From Bacillota bacterium (GTDB taxonomy: Bacteria > Bacillota > Clostridia > Oscillospirales > Ruminococcaceae): 40,148 bases of DNA. Below, one piece after another: positions 33,340 through 40,148 of the stretch. The notes beneath the pieces were generated by a model, which was given only the letters and a program-made list of their open reading frames with translations, was not told the origin of the DNA and did not search any database. Within the stretch, counting starts at the first letter, position 1. The number at the start of each line of letters is the position of its first letter. Both the position numbers and the translations under genes were made by a program. The stretch lies in assembly GCA_023412215.1 (NCBI GenBank), contig JAEYNX010000018.1:1-40148 (forward strand), given 5' to 3'.

Positions 33340-35240
33340 TCGATGCGCTCAAACGTAACCATCACCTTAAACAGGTCGCCGTCCACCGCAAGGTCAAAGC
33401 GGCCGTTTTGCAGCTCGGTAAGGCTTTTGGCAATCGCCAGCCCCAGCCCGCTGCCCTCGGTGGTGCGGGCGCTGTCGCCCCGTACAAACCGCTCGAGCAG
33501 CTCGTCGGCGGAGACATTCAGCGGGTAACTTGAGATGTTCTTAAAGGTGACCGTCACCTGCATATCACTTGACGAGATATCCAGATACACCCGCGTGCCC
33601 TGCAGCGAGTACTTGCAGATGTTGTTGAGTACGTTGTCAAACACCCGCCACAGCAGCCTGCCGTCGGCAAGAATGAGGATGTCGTTCTGCGGCGCCCGAA
33701 GGACCGGCATAAGCCCGCACTGCTCAAACCGCTCGGCGTATTCACCCAGCGACTGGTTTAACAGTTCCACAAGGTTGGTTTGCACCGCGTTTACCGCGAT
33801 GTTTCCGGTAGAGGCCTTCGAGGCTTCTACTAAATCTTCAATCAGTTTTTTCATCCGTGCCGACTGTCTGTCGAGCACCTCCAGATATTTTTGAGCGTTC
33901 TCGTTGTCGATCTGCTCTTTCTTGAGCAGGTCGACATAATTGACGATAGAGGTGAGCGGGGTTTTGATATCGTGCGAAACATTGGTGATCAGCTCGGTTT
34001 TCAGGCGCTCGCTTTTCAGCCGCTCCTCCACCGCCGCCGACATGCCGCCGCCGATGTTATTGAGCGTCTCGGCATGCGCTTTAAAATCCCACACCATGTA
34101 GCGCGTGTCTATCTTCTGGCGGTAATCCCCCGCAGCCATCCGTTCCCCGCCCTTTTTGAGCCTGTGCATCAGCAGCGCGATGTAACACAGCCCCACCAGC
34201 GTGTCAAAGTTAAACATCAGCAGTAAAAAGACCGGCACGGGATGCCCGTAGGTTTCGCTGCAGCCGTAAAGCAGCACGGCGTTAATAAGCAGGTAGGCCA
34301 AAAAGCCAAGTCCTACCTTCCAGATAACCGGCAGGTTCGCAAACAGCGTGCCGAGTATTCGTCCCATAAAGCGCAGCGCCTTGTAAAGCAGCCTGAGCAC
34401 CCTGTAAATTACCGTGTTTTGCCACCACTTGCCCGCCTTTACCCGGGCGGCAAAGGTGATCAGCAGCGCGAGTATAATCAGCAGTCCGGCAAGACCCATA
34501 GCGCAGCCCAAGACAATCTGCTGGGGGGTGGGCAGGATTAAAAAGAAACGGGTACTTATGTGTACAATGCCGTAAATGGGTGCCATGGTCGCGAGCAGAT
34601 AAAGGTCAAACGGAATCTTGTCAAACTTGTTTAATACGATCCCTGCGCATCCCTTTCGGCGCCCCGCCGCGTGCAGCATAAAAATGAACAGCGCAACGGC
34701 GGCTATGGCCGAAAGTACGGCGGCTGCGATAATGGCATATCGCAGGGAGTACAGGATGTTAAAGAATATGTAAGGCGCGTAATAGTTGTCTGTTGCCGTG
34801 ATGGGATCCTTCACATAGGTATTGATGACGAAGCCATCGTAGTTGTAGCTGCGCTGTAGCCCGTAGTCTGGTGCCTCATAGTTCGTTAAAAGCGCACTGC
34901 CGGCCGGGCTTACAATCGAGAAGAAGAAATTGCTGTTCTCCCGCGTAAACTGCACTTTGTATTCTTCTACAATTGCCATCTCTTCGGCTGTGGGGTTCGA
35001 TTTTTGCGTCCTCAGAAAATAGCCGTAAAAGGCGTTGCGCGCGTAGGACTCGGTAATATCCTCGCACTCCAGCGACCGGTAGAAGGTTGCTCCGTTGATG
35101 TAGTAGCCCTCCTGTGCCATGTAGTAAATCCCCACCGACGACCCCGCTGATAAGATAACCATCAGCACAAACAGAATCACTGCGGCCGTTTTGGCGGCCA
35201 GCCCATATTTAAATTCCTTGCCGGTTTGAAGCGTTTTCAA
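33321..35240 (-). CDS. Sensor histidine kinase, VanS-like
   Basis: A large membrane sensor of about 639 residues. The N-terminal helix (about 17-45) is followed by an outside region up to about residue 165, then a run of six or so helices to about residue 360, a HAMP-like segment, and the kinase core: SHDIKTPLTSIVNYVD with phospho-acceptor His near 426 (counting from GTG 35249), the N box NILNNICKYSLQ-like region and G box GSGLGLAIAKSL. I favour TTG 35240 as start because GGAGGTGA lies at ideal distance, whereas GTG 35249 is inside that site. It follows the regulator gene by five bases. The signal sensed is unknown. Confidence 0.9.
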   Translation of the reverse strand: MKTLQTGKEFKYGLAAKTAAVILFVLMVILSAGSSVGIYYMAQEGYYINGATFYRSLECEDITESYARNAFYGYFLRTQKSNPTAEEMAIVEEYKVQFTRENSNFFFSIVSPAGSALLTNYEAPDYGLQRSYNYDGFVINTYVKDPITATDNYYAPYIFFNILYSLRYAIIAAAVLSAIAAVALFIFMLHAAGRRKGCAGIVLNKFDKIPFDLYLLATMAPIYGIVHISTRFFLILPTPQQIVLGCAMGLAGLLIILALLITFAARVKAGKWWQNTVIYRVLRLLYKALRFMGRILGTLFANLPVIWKVGLGFLAYLLINAVLLYGCSETYGHPVPVFLLLMFNFDTLVGLCYIALLMHRLKKGGERMAAGDYRQKIDTRYMVWDFKAHAETLNNIGGGMSAAVEERLKSERLKTELITNVSHDIKTPLTSIVNYVDLLKKEQIDNENAQKYLEVLDRQSARMKKLIEDLVEASKASTGNIAVNAVQTNLVELLNQSLGEYAERFEQCGLMPVLRAPQNDILILADGRLLWRVFDNVLNNICKYSLQGTRVYLDISSSDMQVTVTFKNISSYPLNVSADELLERFVRGDSARTTEGSGLGLAIAKSLTELQNGRFDLAVDGDLFKVMVTFERIDHVQNG

Positions 35241-35245
35241 ACCCG

Positions 35246-35935
35246 TCACCTCCGTTCAATCTTGTAGCCTTGTCCCCAAACTACCTTCAGGTATCGCGGC
35301 TCGGCGGGGTTAATCTCCAGCTTTTCCCGCAGATGCCGTATATGTACCGCGACGGTGCCCTCCGCTTTGTAGGCGCTGTCGTTCCACACCCTGCTGTAAA
35401 TCTGCGCCGAGGAGAACACCCTGCCCGGGTTTTCCATGAGAAACCTTAATATTTCGTACTCCGTGGGCGTCAGCGGCACCGGTTCGTCGTCGAGGGTCAC
35501 CAGCTTTTCGCGGTCGTTTAGCCGAATACTCCCCACGCACAGCACATCCTCGCTCTTTGCCATGCCGCCCAGATGGGTGTACCGCCGTAGCTGTGCCTTT
35601 ACCCGCGCGAGCAGCTCTATGGGGTTAAACGGCTTGGTGATGTAATCGTCCGCGCCGATATTTAGCCCCAGCACCTTGTCGGTATCCTCACTCTTGGCGG
35701 TAAGCAGGATGACAGGGATATTGCTGCGCTCCCGCAATCTAGCCGTTGCGGCGATGCCGTCCAGCTCCGGCATCATGATGTCCATCAGTATCAAGTGAAT
35801 CTCCGTACTGCAGATGATGCGCAGGGCCTCCGCGCCGGTATACGCCTCCACGGGGTGGTAGCCCTCCGCCGAAAGATAGATTTTTAGCGCCGAGACAATG
35901 TCCTTTTCGTCGTCACAAATCAAGATGTTCAACAT
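35246..35935 (-). CDS. OmpR/VanR-family response regulator
   Basis: A 229-residue regulator with receiver residues in place: acidic pocket ICDDEKD, phospho-acceptor Asp in LILMDIMMPELDG (about 52), Thr in VILLTAKSED and Lys in DDYITKPFNP. The C-terminal winged helix contains LTPTEYEILRFLMENPGRVFSSAQIYSRVW and VHIRHLREKLE. ATG 35935 follows GGAGGGTGAG. It is cotranscribed with the kinase. Likely targets include its own promoter, given the repeats upstream, and possibly the adjacent lipoprotein gene. Confidence 0.94.
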   Translation of the reverse strand: MLNILICDDEKDIVSALKIYLSAEGYHPVEAYTGAEALRIICSTEIHLILMDIMMPELDGIAATARLRERSNIPVILLTAKSEDTDKVLGLNIGADDYITKPFNPIELLARVKAQLRRYTHLGGMAKSEDVLCVGSIRLNDREKLVTLDDEPVPLTPTEYEILRFLMENPGRVFSSAQIYSRVWNDSAYKAEGTVAVHIRHLREKLEINPAEPRYLKVVWGQGYKIERR

Positions 35936-35958
35936 TTCTCACCCTCCACTCAATAGCT

Positions 35959-35987
35959 ATTGTAAGGAAAATTTTATTAAAAACCAA
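35959..35987 (-). promoter_or_regulatory. Promoter of the two-component system
   Basis: On the minus strand TTGGTT (35987-35982) and TACAAT (35964-35959) are separated by 17 bases, with the regulator start about 24 bases beyond. Confidence 0.6.
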
Positions 35988-36016
35988 GGGGTAAATTCTT
36001 TAAGATTTGTTTAATA

Positions 36017-36062
36017 CTTATTACAATTAGAATTTTTACGGTTTATTTCTTATTATAATTAG
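36017..36062. promoter_or_regulatory. Paired operator-like repeats upstream of the two-component promoter
   Basis: CTTATTACAATTAG at 36017-36030 recurs as CTTATTATAATTAG at 36049-36062 (one change, 32-base period, about three helical turns). Each copy is itself an imperfect palindrome. They lie 30-75 bases upstream of the -35 of the two-component system. A third exact copy is at 39027-39040. Confidence 0.55.
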
Positions 36063-36102
36063 TATGAGGCTGCCTGCATGATAAAATCGTGCCCATGAGC
36101 AT

Positions 36103-36142
36103 AAAAAGGAGATACCGCCTAAAACGCAGGTATCTCCTTCTT
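36103..36142 (-). terminator. Terminator of the lipoprotein gene
   Basis: AAAGGAGATACC and GGTATCTCCTT form a strong stem around GCCTAAAACGCA. On the minus strand it is followed by TTTTTAT, so it ends transcription from the lipoprotein gene before the two-component operon. Confidence 0.85.
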
Positions 36143-36171
36143 CTATCCACAGTAGCCGGGCTTATATACCC

Positions 36172-36801
36172 TTACTGTGCGTTGCTAAAGCCCTCGGGGT
36201 AGTGCTTGGATAAAAACACCTCGCCCGTTTTGGCATCCTTTACCTCGATGAGCACGTCCATGTCCTTCTCGGCCACGCCGGTAAAGGCCTGATAGGTGAG
36301 CGCCCCAATGGCCACCCCGAGGATAGCGAAGCTGTCCAGGCTGTTTTGAAAGGTCTCTTTCTCGGCGACAACGGTAAGCGCAGTAAAGTCGTCATTGGCC
36401 TTGATCGACTGAACAGAGGCAAAGTTTTTCGTCAGCTCCTCAAAGGTAGACTGAATGTTTTGTTTATACTCCTTTAGCTGCTCGGCGTACTTTTCTTTAT
36501 CGAGCATCACGGTATAAGAGCCGTCGGGGTTCTTGGTGATGTCTTCCGAGTCGATCCCGTTTAACTGAAAGTCTTCGTTGCCGTTAAACAGAAAGGCGGG
36601 AAGGTTCACCTTTACCTTGCCGTCCTCCACCTTGATTTCCGGGATAGAGACCGGGGCGGTTGAGCTCGCAGGGGGCGCGGAGGAGACCGTGGAGGAACTG
36701 CTTTGGGGGGCGGAACTTTCCTCCGCTTGTTTAAACAGATTGCAGGCGGAGAGATTCAACACCACAACTGCAGAGAGAATTAACGCAAGCATTCGCTTCA
36801 A
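36172..36801 (-). CDS. Ser-rich lipoprotein of unknown function
   Basis: A 209-residue predicted lipoprotein: basic start, hydrophobic helix and lipobox LSAC with Cys at 20, followed by a Ser/Ala/Pro-rich linker (about 27-55). The globular remainder, with LPAFLFNGNEDFQLNGID and SYTVMLDKEKYAEQLKEY, is not one I can name. Start is TTG 36801, seven bases after AGAGGTG; ATG 36792 is an alternative. It sits just upstream of the VanRS-like operon on the same strand but is separated by a terminator, so it may be a target or an accessory sensor of that system. Confidence 0.82.
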   Translation of the reverse strand: MKRMLALILSAVVVLNLSACNLFKQAEESSAPQSSSSTVSSAPPASSTAPVSIPEIKVEDGKVKVNLPAFLFNGNEDFQLNGIDSEDITKNPDGSYTVMLDKEKYAEQLKEYKQNIQSTFEELTKNFASVQSIKANDDFTALTVVAEKETFQNSLDSFAILGVAIGALTYQAFTGVAEKDMDVLIEVKDAKTGEVFLSKHYPEGFSNAQ

Positions 36802-36883
36802 TATAACGCACCTCTAATCCATATAAAATACTATTCCAAAATTATCTTACCACTTTCATGGACGGGATATACCAAATAGAGGA

Positions 36884-38581
36884 TTACCCAACCCCTGCAC
36901 GCGGGCAAAACCTGTGCAGCGCATACTCGCCGGTAACGGGGTCTTTGCCTTGATAATCCACGTACACCGCGCAACGGTCGGTGTACAGCAGGGCTACCCC
37001 GCGCTTAACGCCCTTTATGGGGCGGGTGGCTTCATCAGCTTCCAGCTCAAGCGCGACGGCTTTCAGCCGTTTATCGCTGCGGTAGAGCACCGGGGGCAGC
37101 CTGCCCGAGGCGTTGGTGGCCAGGCGGTCGCAAACCATTACATCCCGCAGTGCGCCTTGGTTGATGGCAGGCAGGGCACTGAAATAATGATAAACCAGCG
37201 CGGTGTAATCGTCCAGCGTAATCCTTTTGTCGGTCTTTTCGCAGGATATGCCGAACCCCTCAAACAACTCGAAAGGACTTTGCTTTCGCTGTAGGAGCAA
37301 AAACTCAAGCGTGCGCCTAAAACGCCCGCTGTTGTAAAGGCGTTCCACCGCATCCTCCACAAGGTGCAGCCGTTTAAGTTCACCTACCGTCAGCCATGGG
37401 GTCCCGGTCACCTCATAGGGTGGCAGCGGCGAATAGTTGCAGGGGTACTCCTCGGGGTGCTCCCGCATCGCCGAGCCGTGTAGCAGCTTTAAAAAGCCCA
37501 GCTGCAGCATGTTGGGGCGCAGGGCATAGGCGGTGTTAAAGCTACGGGCGAAGCTGCCGTAGTCCTCGTAGGGCAGGCCCGCAATGAGGTCGATGTGTAT
37601 GTGCATGTTCCCGCTTTCCGTCACGCGTGTGATATTGGCTTTCAGCCGCTCAACCTCCGTCTTGCGGCGAATGGCCTCCAGCGTTTTGGGGTTAAAGCTC
37701 TGCAGCCCGATCTCGAGCTGAATGGCCCCGGGCGGCGCTTCGGCAAGCAGGGCGATGGCTTCGTCGTCCAATAGGTCGCCCGCAACCTCAAAATGGAAGC
37801 ACACCCCCTGCGGGATGGCCAAGCCGTAGTGTAGCAGGATGAACCTGATGATCTCCGCGGCCCGCTTGCGGTTGGCGTTGAAGGTGCGGTCGATCAGCTT
37901 TACTGTCCGGGCGCCGCTGTTTGCCAGACGAAGCAGCTCCTGCTTCACCCGTTCCATGTTATAGTAACGCACGCCGCCGCACCGCCCCGAAAGGCAGAAG
38001 GCGCAGGCATACGGGCAGCCGCGGCTGGTTTCAAGGTAGGCGATGCGCCCGCCAAGGGCGGCAAAGTAGGCCTCGGTGTAGGGGCTGGGCGGTTCCTCGC
38101 CCGGGGTGTGGGGGGAGGCCGTAAAGACCTGCCCGCCGACGCGCCCGCACACACCCGGGATGCCCCTTATCTCCGCCGCATGGACGAGTGCGTTGAGCAG
38201 CAGGGCAAAGGGCAATTCTCCCTCGCCCGATACCACATAGTCCACAAAGGAATGGCTGCGGAGTACCGCCTTGGCATTATAGCTTACCTCCGGCCCGCCC
38301 AGCACCACCACGGCACGCGGCAGACGGCTTTTGAGGAGATTTGCGAGCCGCAGGGTGGCATCGATATTCCAGATATAGCAGCTCAGCCCGACGACGTCCG
38401 GTTTCTTTTCAAGGATGCGCCCGGCAACACCTTCCGGCGCTTCGTTAATGGTGCCTTCTATCACCTCCGCCTTTATGTTCGGGGAGCAGTATTCGTTTAT
38501 ACCCGCCAGCAGGCACCACGGCGCCAGCGACGAATGCACATATTTTGCGTTTAAAGCACAGAGAACTGTGGTAAACGGCAT
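36884..38581 (-). CDS. B12-binding-domain radical SAM protein (DUF4080 type)
   Basis: A 565-residue protein: N-terminal cobalamin-binding-like domain (from TVLCALNAKYVHSSLAPWCL to about 130, without an obvious DxHxxG), radical SAM core with LETSRGCPYACAFCLSG giving the CxxxCxxC cluster ligands near residue 195, and a C-terminal DUF4080 region. Such proteins are thought to be SAM-dependent methyltransferases or methylthiotransferase-like enzymes; substrate unknown. ATG 38581 is preferred, with AGGTGA upstream; GTG 38596 overlaps that site. It stands alone and diverges from the SDR gene over a 620-base intergenic region. Confidence 0.88.
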   Translation of the reverse strand: MPFTTVLCALNAKYVHSSLAPWCLLAGINEYCSPNIKAEVIEGTINEAPEGVAGRILEKKPDVVGLSCYIWNIDATLRLANLLKSRLPRAVVVLGGPEVSYNAKAVLRSHSFVDYVVSGEGELPFALLLNALVHAAEIRGIPGVCGRVGGQVFTASPHTPGEEPPSPYTEAYFAALGGRIAYLETSRGCPYACAFCLSGRCGGVRYYNMERVKQELLRLANSGARTVKLIDRTFNANRKRAAEIIRFILLHYGLAIPQGVCFHFEVAGDLLDDEAIALLAEAPPGAIQLEIGLQSFNPKTLEAIRRKTEVERLKANITRVTESGNMHIHIDLIAGLPYEDYGSFARSFNTAYALRPNMLQLGFLKLLHGSAMREHPEEYPCNYSPLPPYEVTGTPWLTVGELKRLHLVEDAVERLYNSGRFRRTLEFLLLQRKQSPFELFEGFGISCEKTDKRITLDDYTALVYHYFSALPAINQGALRDVMVCDRLATNASGRLPPVLYRSDKRLKAVALELEADEATRPIKGVKRGVALLYTDRCAVYVDYQGKDPVTGEYALHRFCPRAGVG

Positions 38582-38794
38582 CTCTATGTTAGTCACCTCT
38601 TTGCAGGGGAATCGCCCGTACCCGTCGCTGCCCGCAAGAGGAGGGCGTTAATAGTGTACCGCAAGTGTTAAAAACAACCTGCCTGTTTGCGGAGTCATCC
38701 TTGTGCGGATTTTACTTCAGCCGGTCGCTCCGCAGGGGTGAATGTATAAGAAGCGCAAAACGGCCTTACCGCTTACTCAGCCTGTAATGCGTTT

Positions 38795-38895
38795 ATTATA
38801 CCATAAACGCGCAGCGTTTGTGGTATAATTGCCCATCGCCGTAGGCGGGGCATTGAAATAAACCGGTATAATAACCGCTCTGCGGTTATTATACC
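38795..38895. repeat. Three consecutive hairpins in the divergent intergenic region
   Basis: Hairpin 1: 38795-38810 with 38814-38829 (16 bases, one G-U, GCA loop). Hairpin 2: 38831-38840 with 38844-38851 (GC-rich, imperfect). Hairpin 3: 38865-38878 with 38882-38895 (14 bases, perfect, TCT loop). The outer arms of 1 and 3 share GGTATAAT/ATTATACC in opposite order. The remaining intergenic sequence from 38582 to 38794 holds weaker CCGCAA/TTGCGG and TGCGGA/TCCGCA pairings only. Confidence 0.6.
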
Positions 38896-38975
38896 ACACC
38901 TCCGTAAAAACGCAAAAAGAGTGACATAGAGTAAAAATACAGTGAATAAGTACTATAAATAATACAAGGCATAAA

Positions 38976-39004
38976 TTGACACACCAACATGGTAAACGTA
39001 TAAT
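38976..39004 (+). promoter_or_regulatory. Consensus sigma-A promoter toward the SDR gene
   Basis: Perfect TTGACA (38976-38981) and perfect TATAAT (38999-39004) with the ideal 17-base spacer. The transcript would pass a 14-base operator-like repeat (39027-39040) and the gene remnant before the SDR gene at 39218. Confidence 0.82.
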
Positions 39005-39026
39005 GAAAGTACTGCAATATATTATA

Positions 39027-39040
39027 CTTATTACAATTAG
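39027..39040. promoter_or_regulatory. Third copy of the CTTATTACAATTAG repeat
   Basis: Identical to 36017-36030; identity extends to 18 bases (39024-39041 versus 36014-36031). It lies about 15-30 bases past the expected transcription start of the SDR promoter, a place where a bound regulator would repress. Confidence 0.5.
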
Positions 39041-39190
39041 AGATATAGTAAAAATTCGAGCAAAAGGGTTAGTTTATGCGCCGATACGGTGCTGGAGTAT
39101 CCCGAAAGCGGCGCCGGGTATGAGCTGACGCTTGAAAATGTGGTGGGCAGCAACCTCGGCTCGGTGGGGCAGAACAAGAGCCCTTTTTAA
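39041..39190 (+). pseudogene. C-terminal gene remnant before the SDR gene
   Basis: From about 39077 the frame ending at TAA 39188-39190 reads as protein-like, GC-rich coding sequence (ADTVLEYPESGAGYELTLEN, then VVGSNLGSVGQNKSPF), but it has no start codon or ribosome site and a stop lies just upstream at 39038. It looks like the last 35-40 codons of a gene whose front has been lost, leaving its promoter and tail. I do not recognise the family. Confidence 0.5.
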
Positions 39191-39217
39191 GGATGTTTAA
39201 CCGTTGGAGATGAATCG

Positions 39218-39994
39218 ATGAACTTTCAGGATAAGATAAGTGTAGTTACCGGCGGCGCAAACGGCATAGGCCGCTGTATCGCCGAGGCGTTTCTGGATGC
39301 GGGGGCGAAGGTTGCGGTCGTTGACCTGGACGCCATCTCCGGCGAGCGGCTTGTCTCCCGTTACGGCGCGGAGCGCGTGCTGTTTATGCAGGGCGACATC
39401 GCCGAAAAGGCGGTGCTCGAACGCTTTGCCGAACAGGTGCTTCGACGCTTTAAGCGGGTGGATTACCTCATAAACAACGCCTGCGTCAGCAAAAAAGGTA
39501 TTCTTTCAGGCTGTGGTTATGAGGATTTTGACTACGTGCTCCGGCTGGGCGTTTTGGCCCCCTACTATCTTACCAAGCTGTTTGACAGCGTTTTTGCGCC
39601 GGGGGCGGCGGCGGTGAACATCGCGTCCACCCGCGCCTTCATGTCGCAGGGGGATACCGAGAGCTATACGGCGACCAAAGGGGGCATCAGTGCCCTCACC
39701 CACGCGCTTGCGGTAAGCCTCTCGGGCAGGGTGCGGGTAAACGCCATAAGCCCCGGCTGGATAGAAACCGGCGCCTACCACAAAAACGAGCAGTTTGTTC
39801 CCGCGCATTCCGAGCCGGACAGGGCTCAGCACCCCGTGCACCGTGTGGGCACACCGCAGGACATTGCAAAAACGGTGCTGTTTCTGTGCAGCGACGACGC
39901 CTCTTTTATCACCGGCGAGAATATCACGGTGGACGGCGGCATGACCAAGCGCATGATCTATCACAACGACGAAGGCTGGGTTTATCAACCATAG
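39218..39994 (+). CDS. Short-chain dehydrogenase/reductase
   Basis: A 258-residue classical SDR oxidoreductase. The cofactor motif TGGANGIG is at residues 12-19, the acidic VVDLDA suggests NAD(H), followed by LINNAC, catalytic Ser in NIASTRAF, YTATKGG (Tyr and Lys) and the SPGWIETGAY turn. The C-terminal ITVDGGMTKRMIYHN is also typical. GGAG precedes the ATG by seven to eight bases. It is followed after 27 bases by an aldo/keto reductase gene, so the two probably act on the same carbonyl metabolism; the substrate cannot be told. Confidence 0.92.
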   Translation: MNFQDKISVVTGGANGIGRCIAEAFLDAGAKVAVVDLDAISGERLVSRYGAERVLFMQGDIAEKAVLERFAEQVLRRFKRVDYLINNACVSKKGILSGCGYEDFDYVLRLGVLAPYYLTKLFDSVFAPGAAAVNIASTRAFMSQGDTESYTATKGGISALTHALAVSLSGRVRVNAISPGWIETGAYHKNEQFVPAHSEPDRAQHPVHRVGTPQDIAKTVLFLCSDDASFITGENITVDGGMTKRMIYHNDEGWVYQP

Positions 39995-40021
39995 CATATA
40001 GTTTGAAAGGAATAAACGAAT

Positions 40022-40148
40022 ATGAAGAAAATAGCAATTGGCGGCGCCATCCCGGTGCCGGAAATCGGCCTTGGCTGCATGAGGATTACCGGCCTTACCA
40101 AACCGGAGGCGGAAAGCCTTATCCGCACCTCGATGGAGGAGGGGGTAA
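40022..40148 (+). CDS. Aldo/keto reductase (start only, cut by window end)
   Basis: Only the first 42 codons are present. They read MKKIAIGGAIPVPEIGLGCM followed by RITGLTKPEAESLIRTSMEE, the beta-strand entry (IGLGCMR) of the aldo/keto reductase barrel that binds NADPH. A purine-rich AAAGGAA ribosome site precedes ATG 40022. The catalytic residues lie beyond the window. It is the downstream partner of the SDR gene. Confidence 0.82.
   Translation, partial: MKKIAIGGAIPVPEIGLGCMRITGLTKPEAESLIRTSMEEGV

Noticed and set aside
38582..38975. c-di-GMP or other riboswitch in the long intergenic region
   Set aside because: I looked for the GEMM-type core and other conserved riboswitch cores and saw none; only simple hairpins are present.

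Overview
The window looks like the chromosome of a low-GC-phylum Gram-positive anaerobe, most likely class Clostridia and probably the Oscillospiraceae/Ruminococcaceae side. The reasons are the Bacillus-like synteny (Orn/Lys/Arg decarboxylase, darA, holB, ricT), strong Shine-Dalgarno sites with frequent GTG/TTG starts, factor-independent terminators, a VanRS-type two-component system and FemAB-type wall enzymes. The species cannot be named from the sequence alone. No phage, insertion sequence, integrase or CRISPR array was seen.

Layout. 1-11.1 kb (plus strand) is core: a 5S rRNA ending an rRNA operon, a FemAB-type peptidoglycan bridge enzyme, a fold-I PLP decarboxylase, the c-di-AMP receptor DarA, DNA polymerase III delta', RicT (with a long, switch-like inverted repeat before its conserved start), MurD, two tandem M42 aminopeptidases, a GNAT acetyltransferase, a methionine gamma-lyase family protein and tRNA-Leu(TAG). 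11.1-18.9 kb (plus) is more accessory: a Cys/His-tipped small protein, an AbrB-like regulator with a palindromic operator over its own promoter followed by a membrane acyltransferase, a Uup-type ABC-F ATPase, an RluA-type pseudouridine synthase, a flavodoxin-like reductase and an orphan membrane-anchored solute-binding protein.

19.1-31.5 kb (minus) is the most interesting region: an eight-gene exopolysaccharide operon read from a consensus promoter at about 31.54 kb. In transcription order it encodes UDP-GlcNAc 2-epimerase, a multi-pass GT-C-like protein, a membrane-bound degenerate GGDEF protein that has lost its active site but keeps an RxxD I-site, a DUF2334 deacetylase-like protein, a BcsA/PgaC-like processive glycosyltransferase without PilZ, a BcsB-like partner, a GT39/ArnT-like glycosyltransferase, and a membrane-anchored TlpA-thioredoxin domain fused to a GH8-like domain. 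My reading is a c-di-GMP-gated, synthase-dependent polysaccharide system whose polymer may contain ManNAc. It is analogous in parts to the Listeria Pss system but has extra components.

31.6-40.1 kb is mixed: a DUF2238-like membrane protein, NudC-type Nudix hydrolase, a VanRS-like sensor/regulator pair preceded by repeated operator-like palindromes, a Ser-rich lipoprotein, a B12-binding radical SAM protein, a 620-base divergent intergenic region with three consecutive hairpins and a consensus promoter, a gene remnant, an SDR oxidoreductase and the start of an aldo/keto reductase cut by the window edge.
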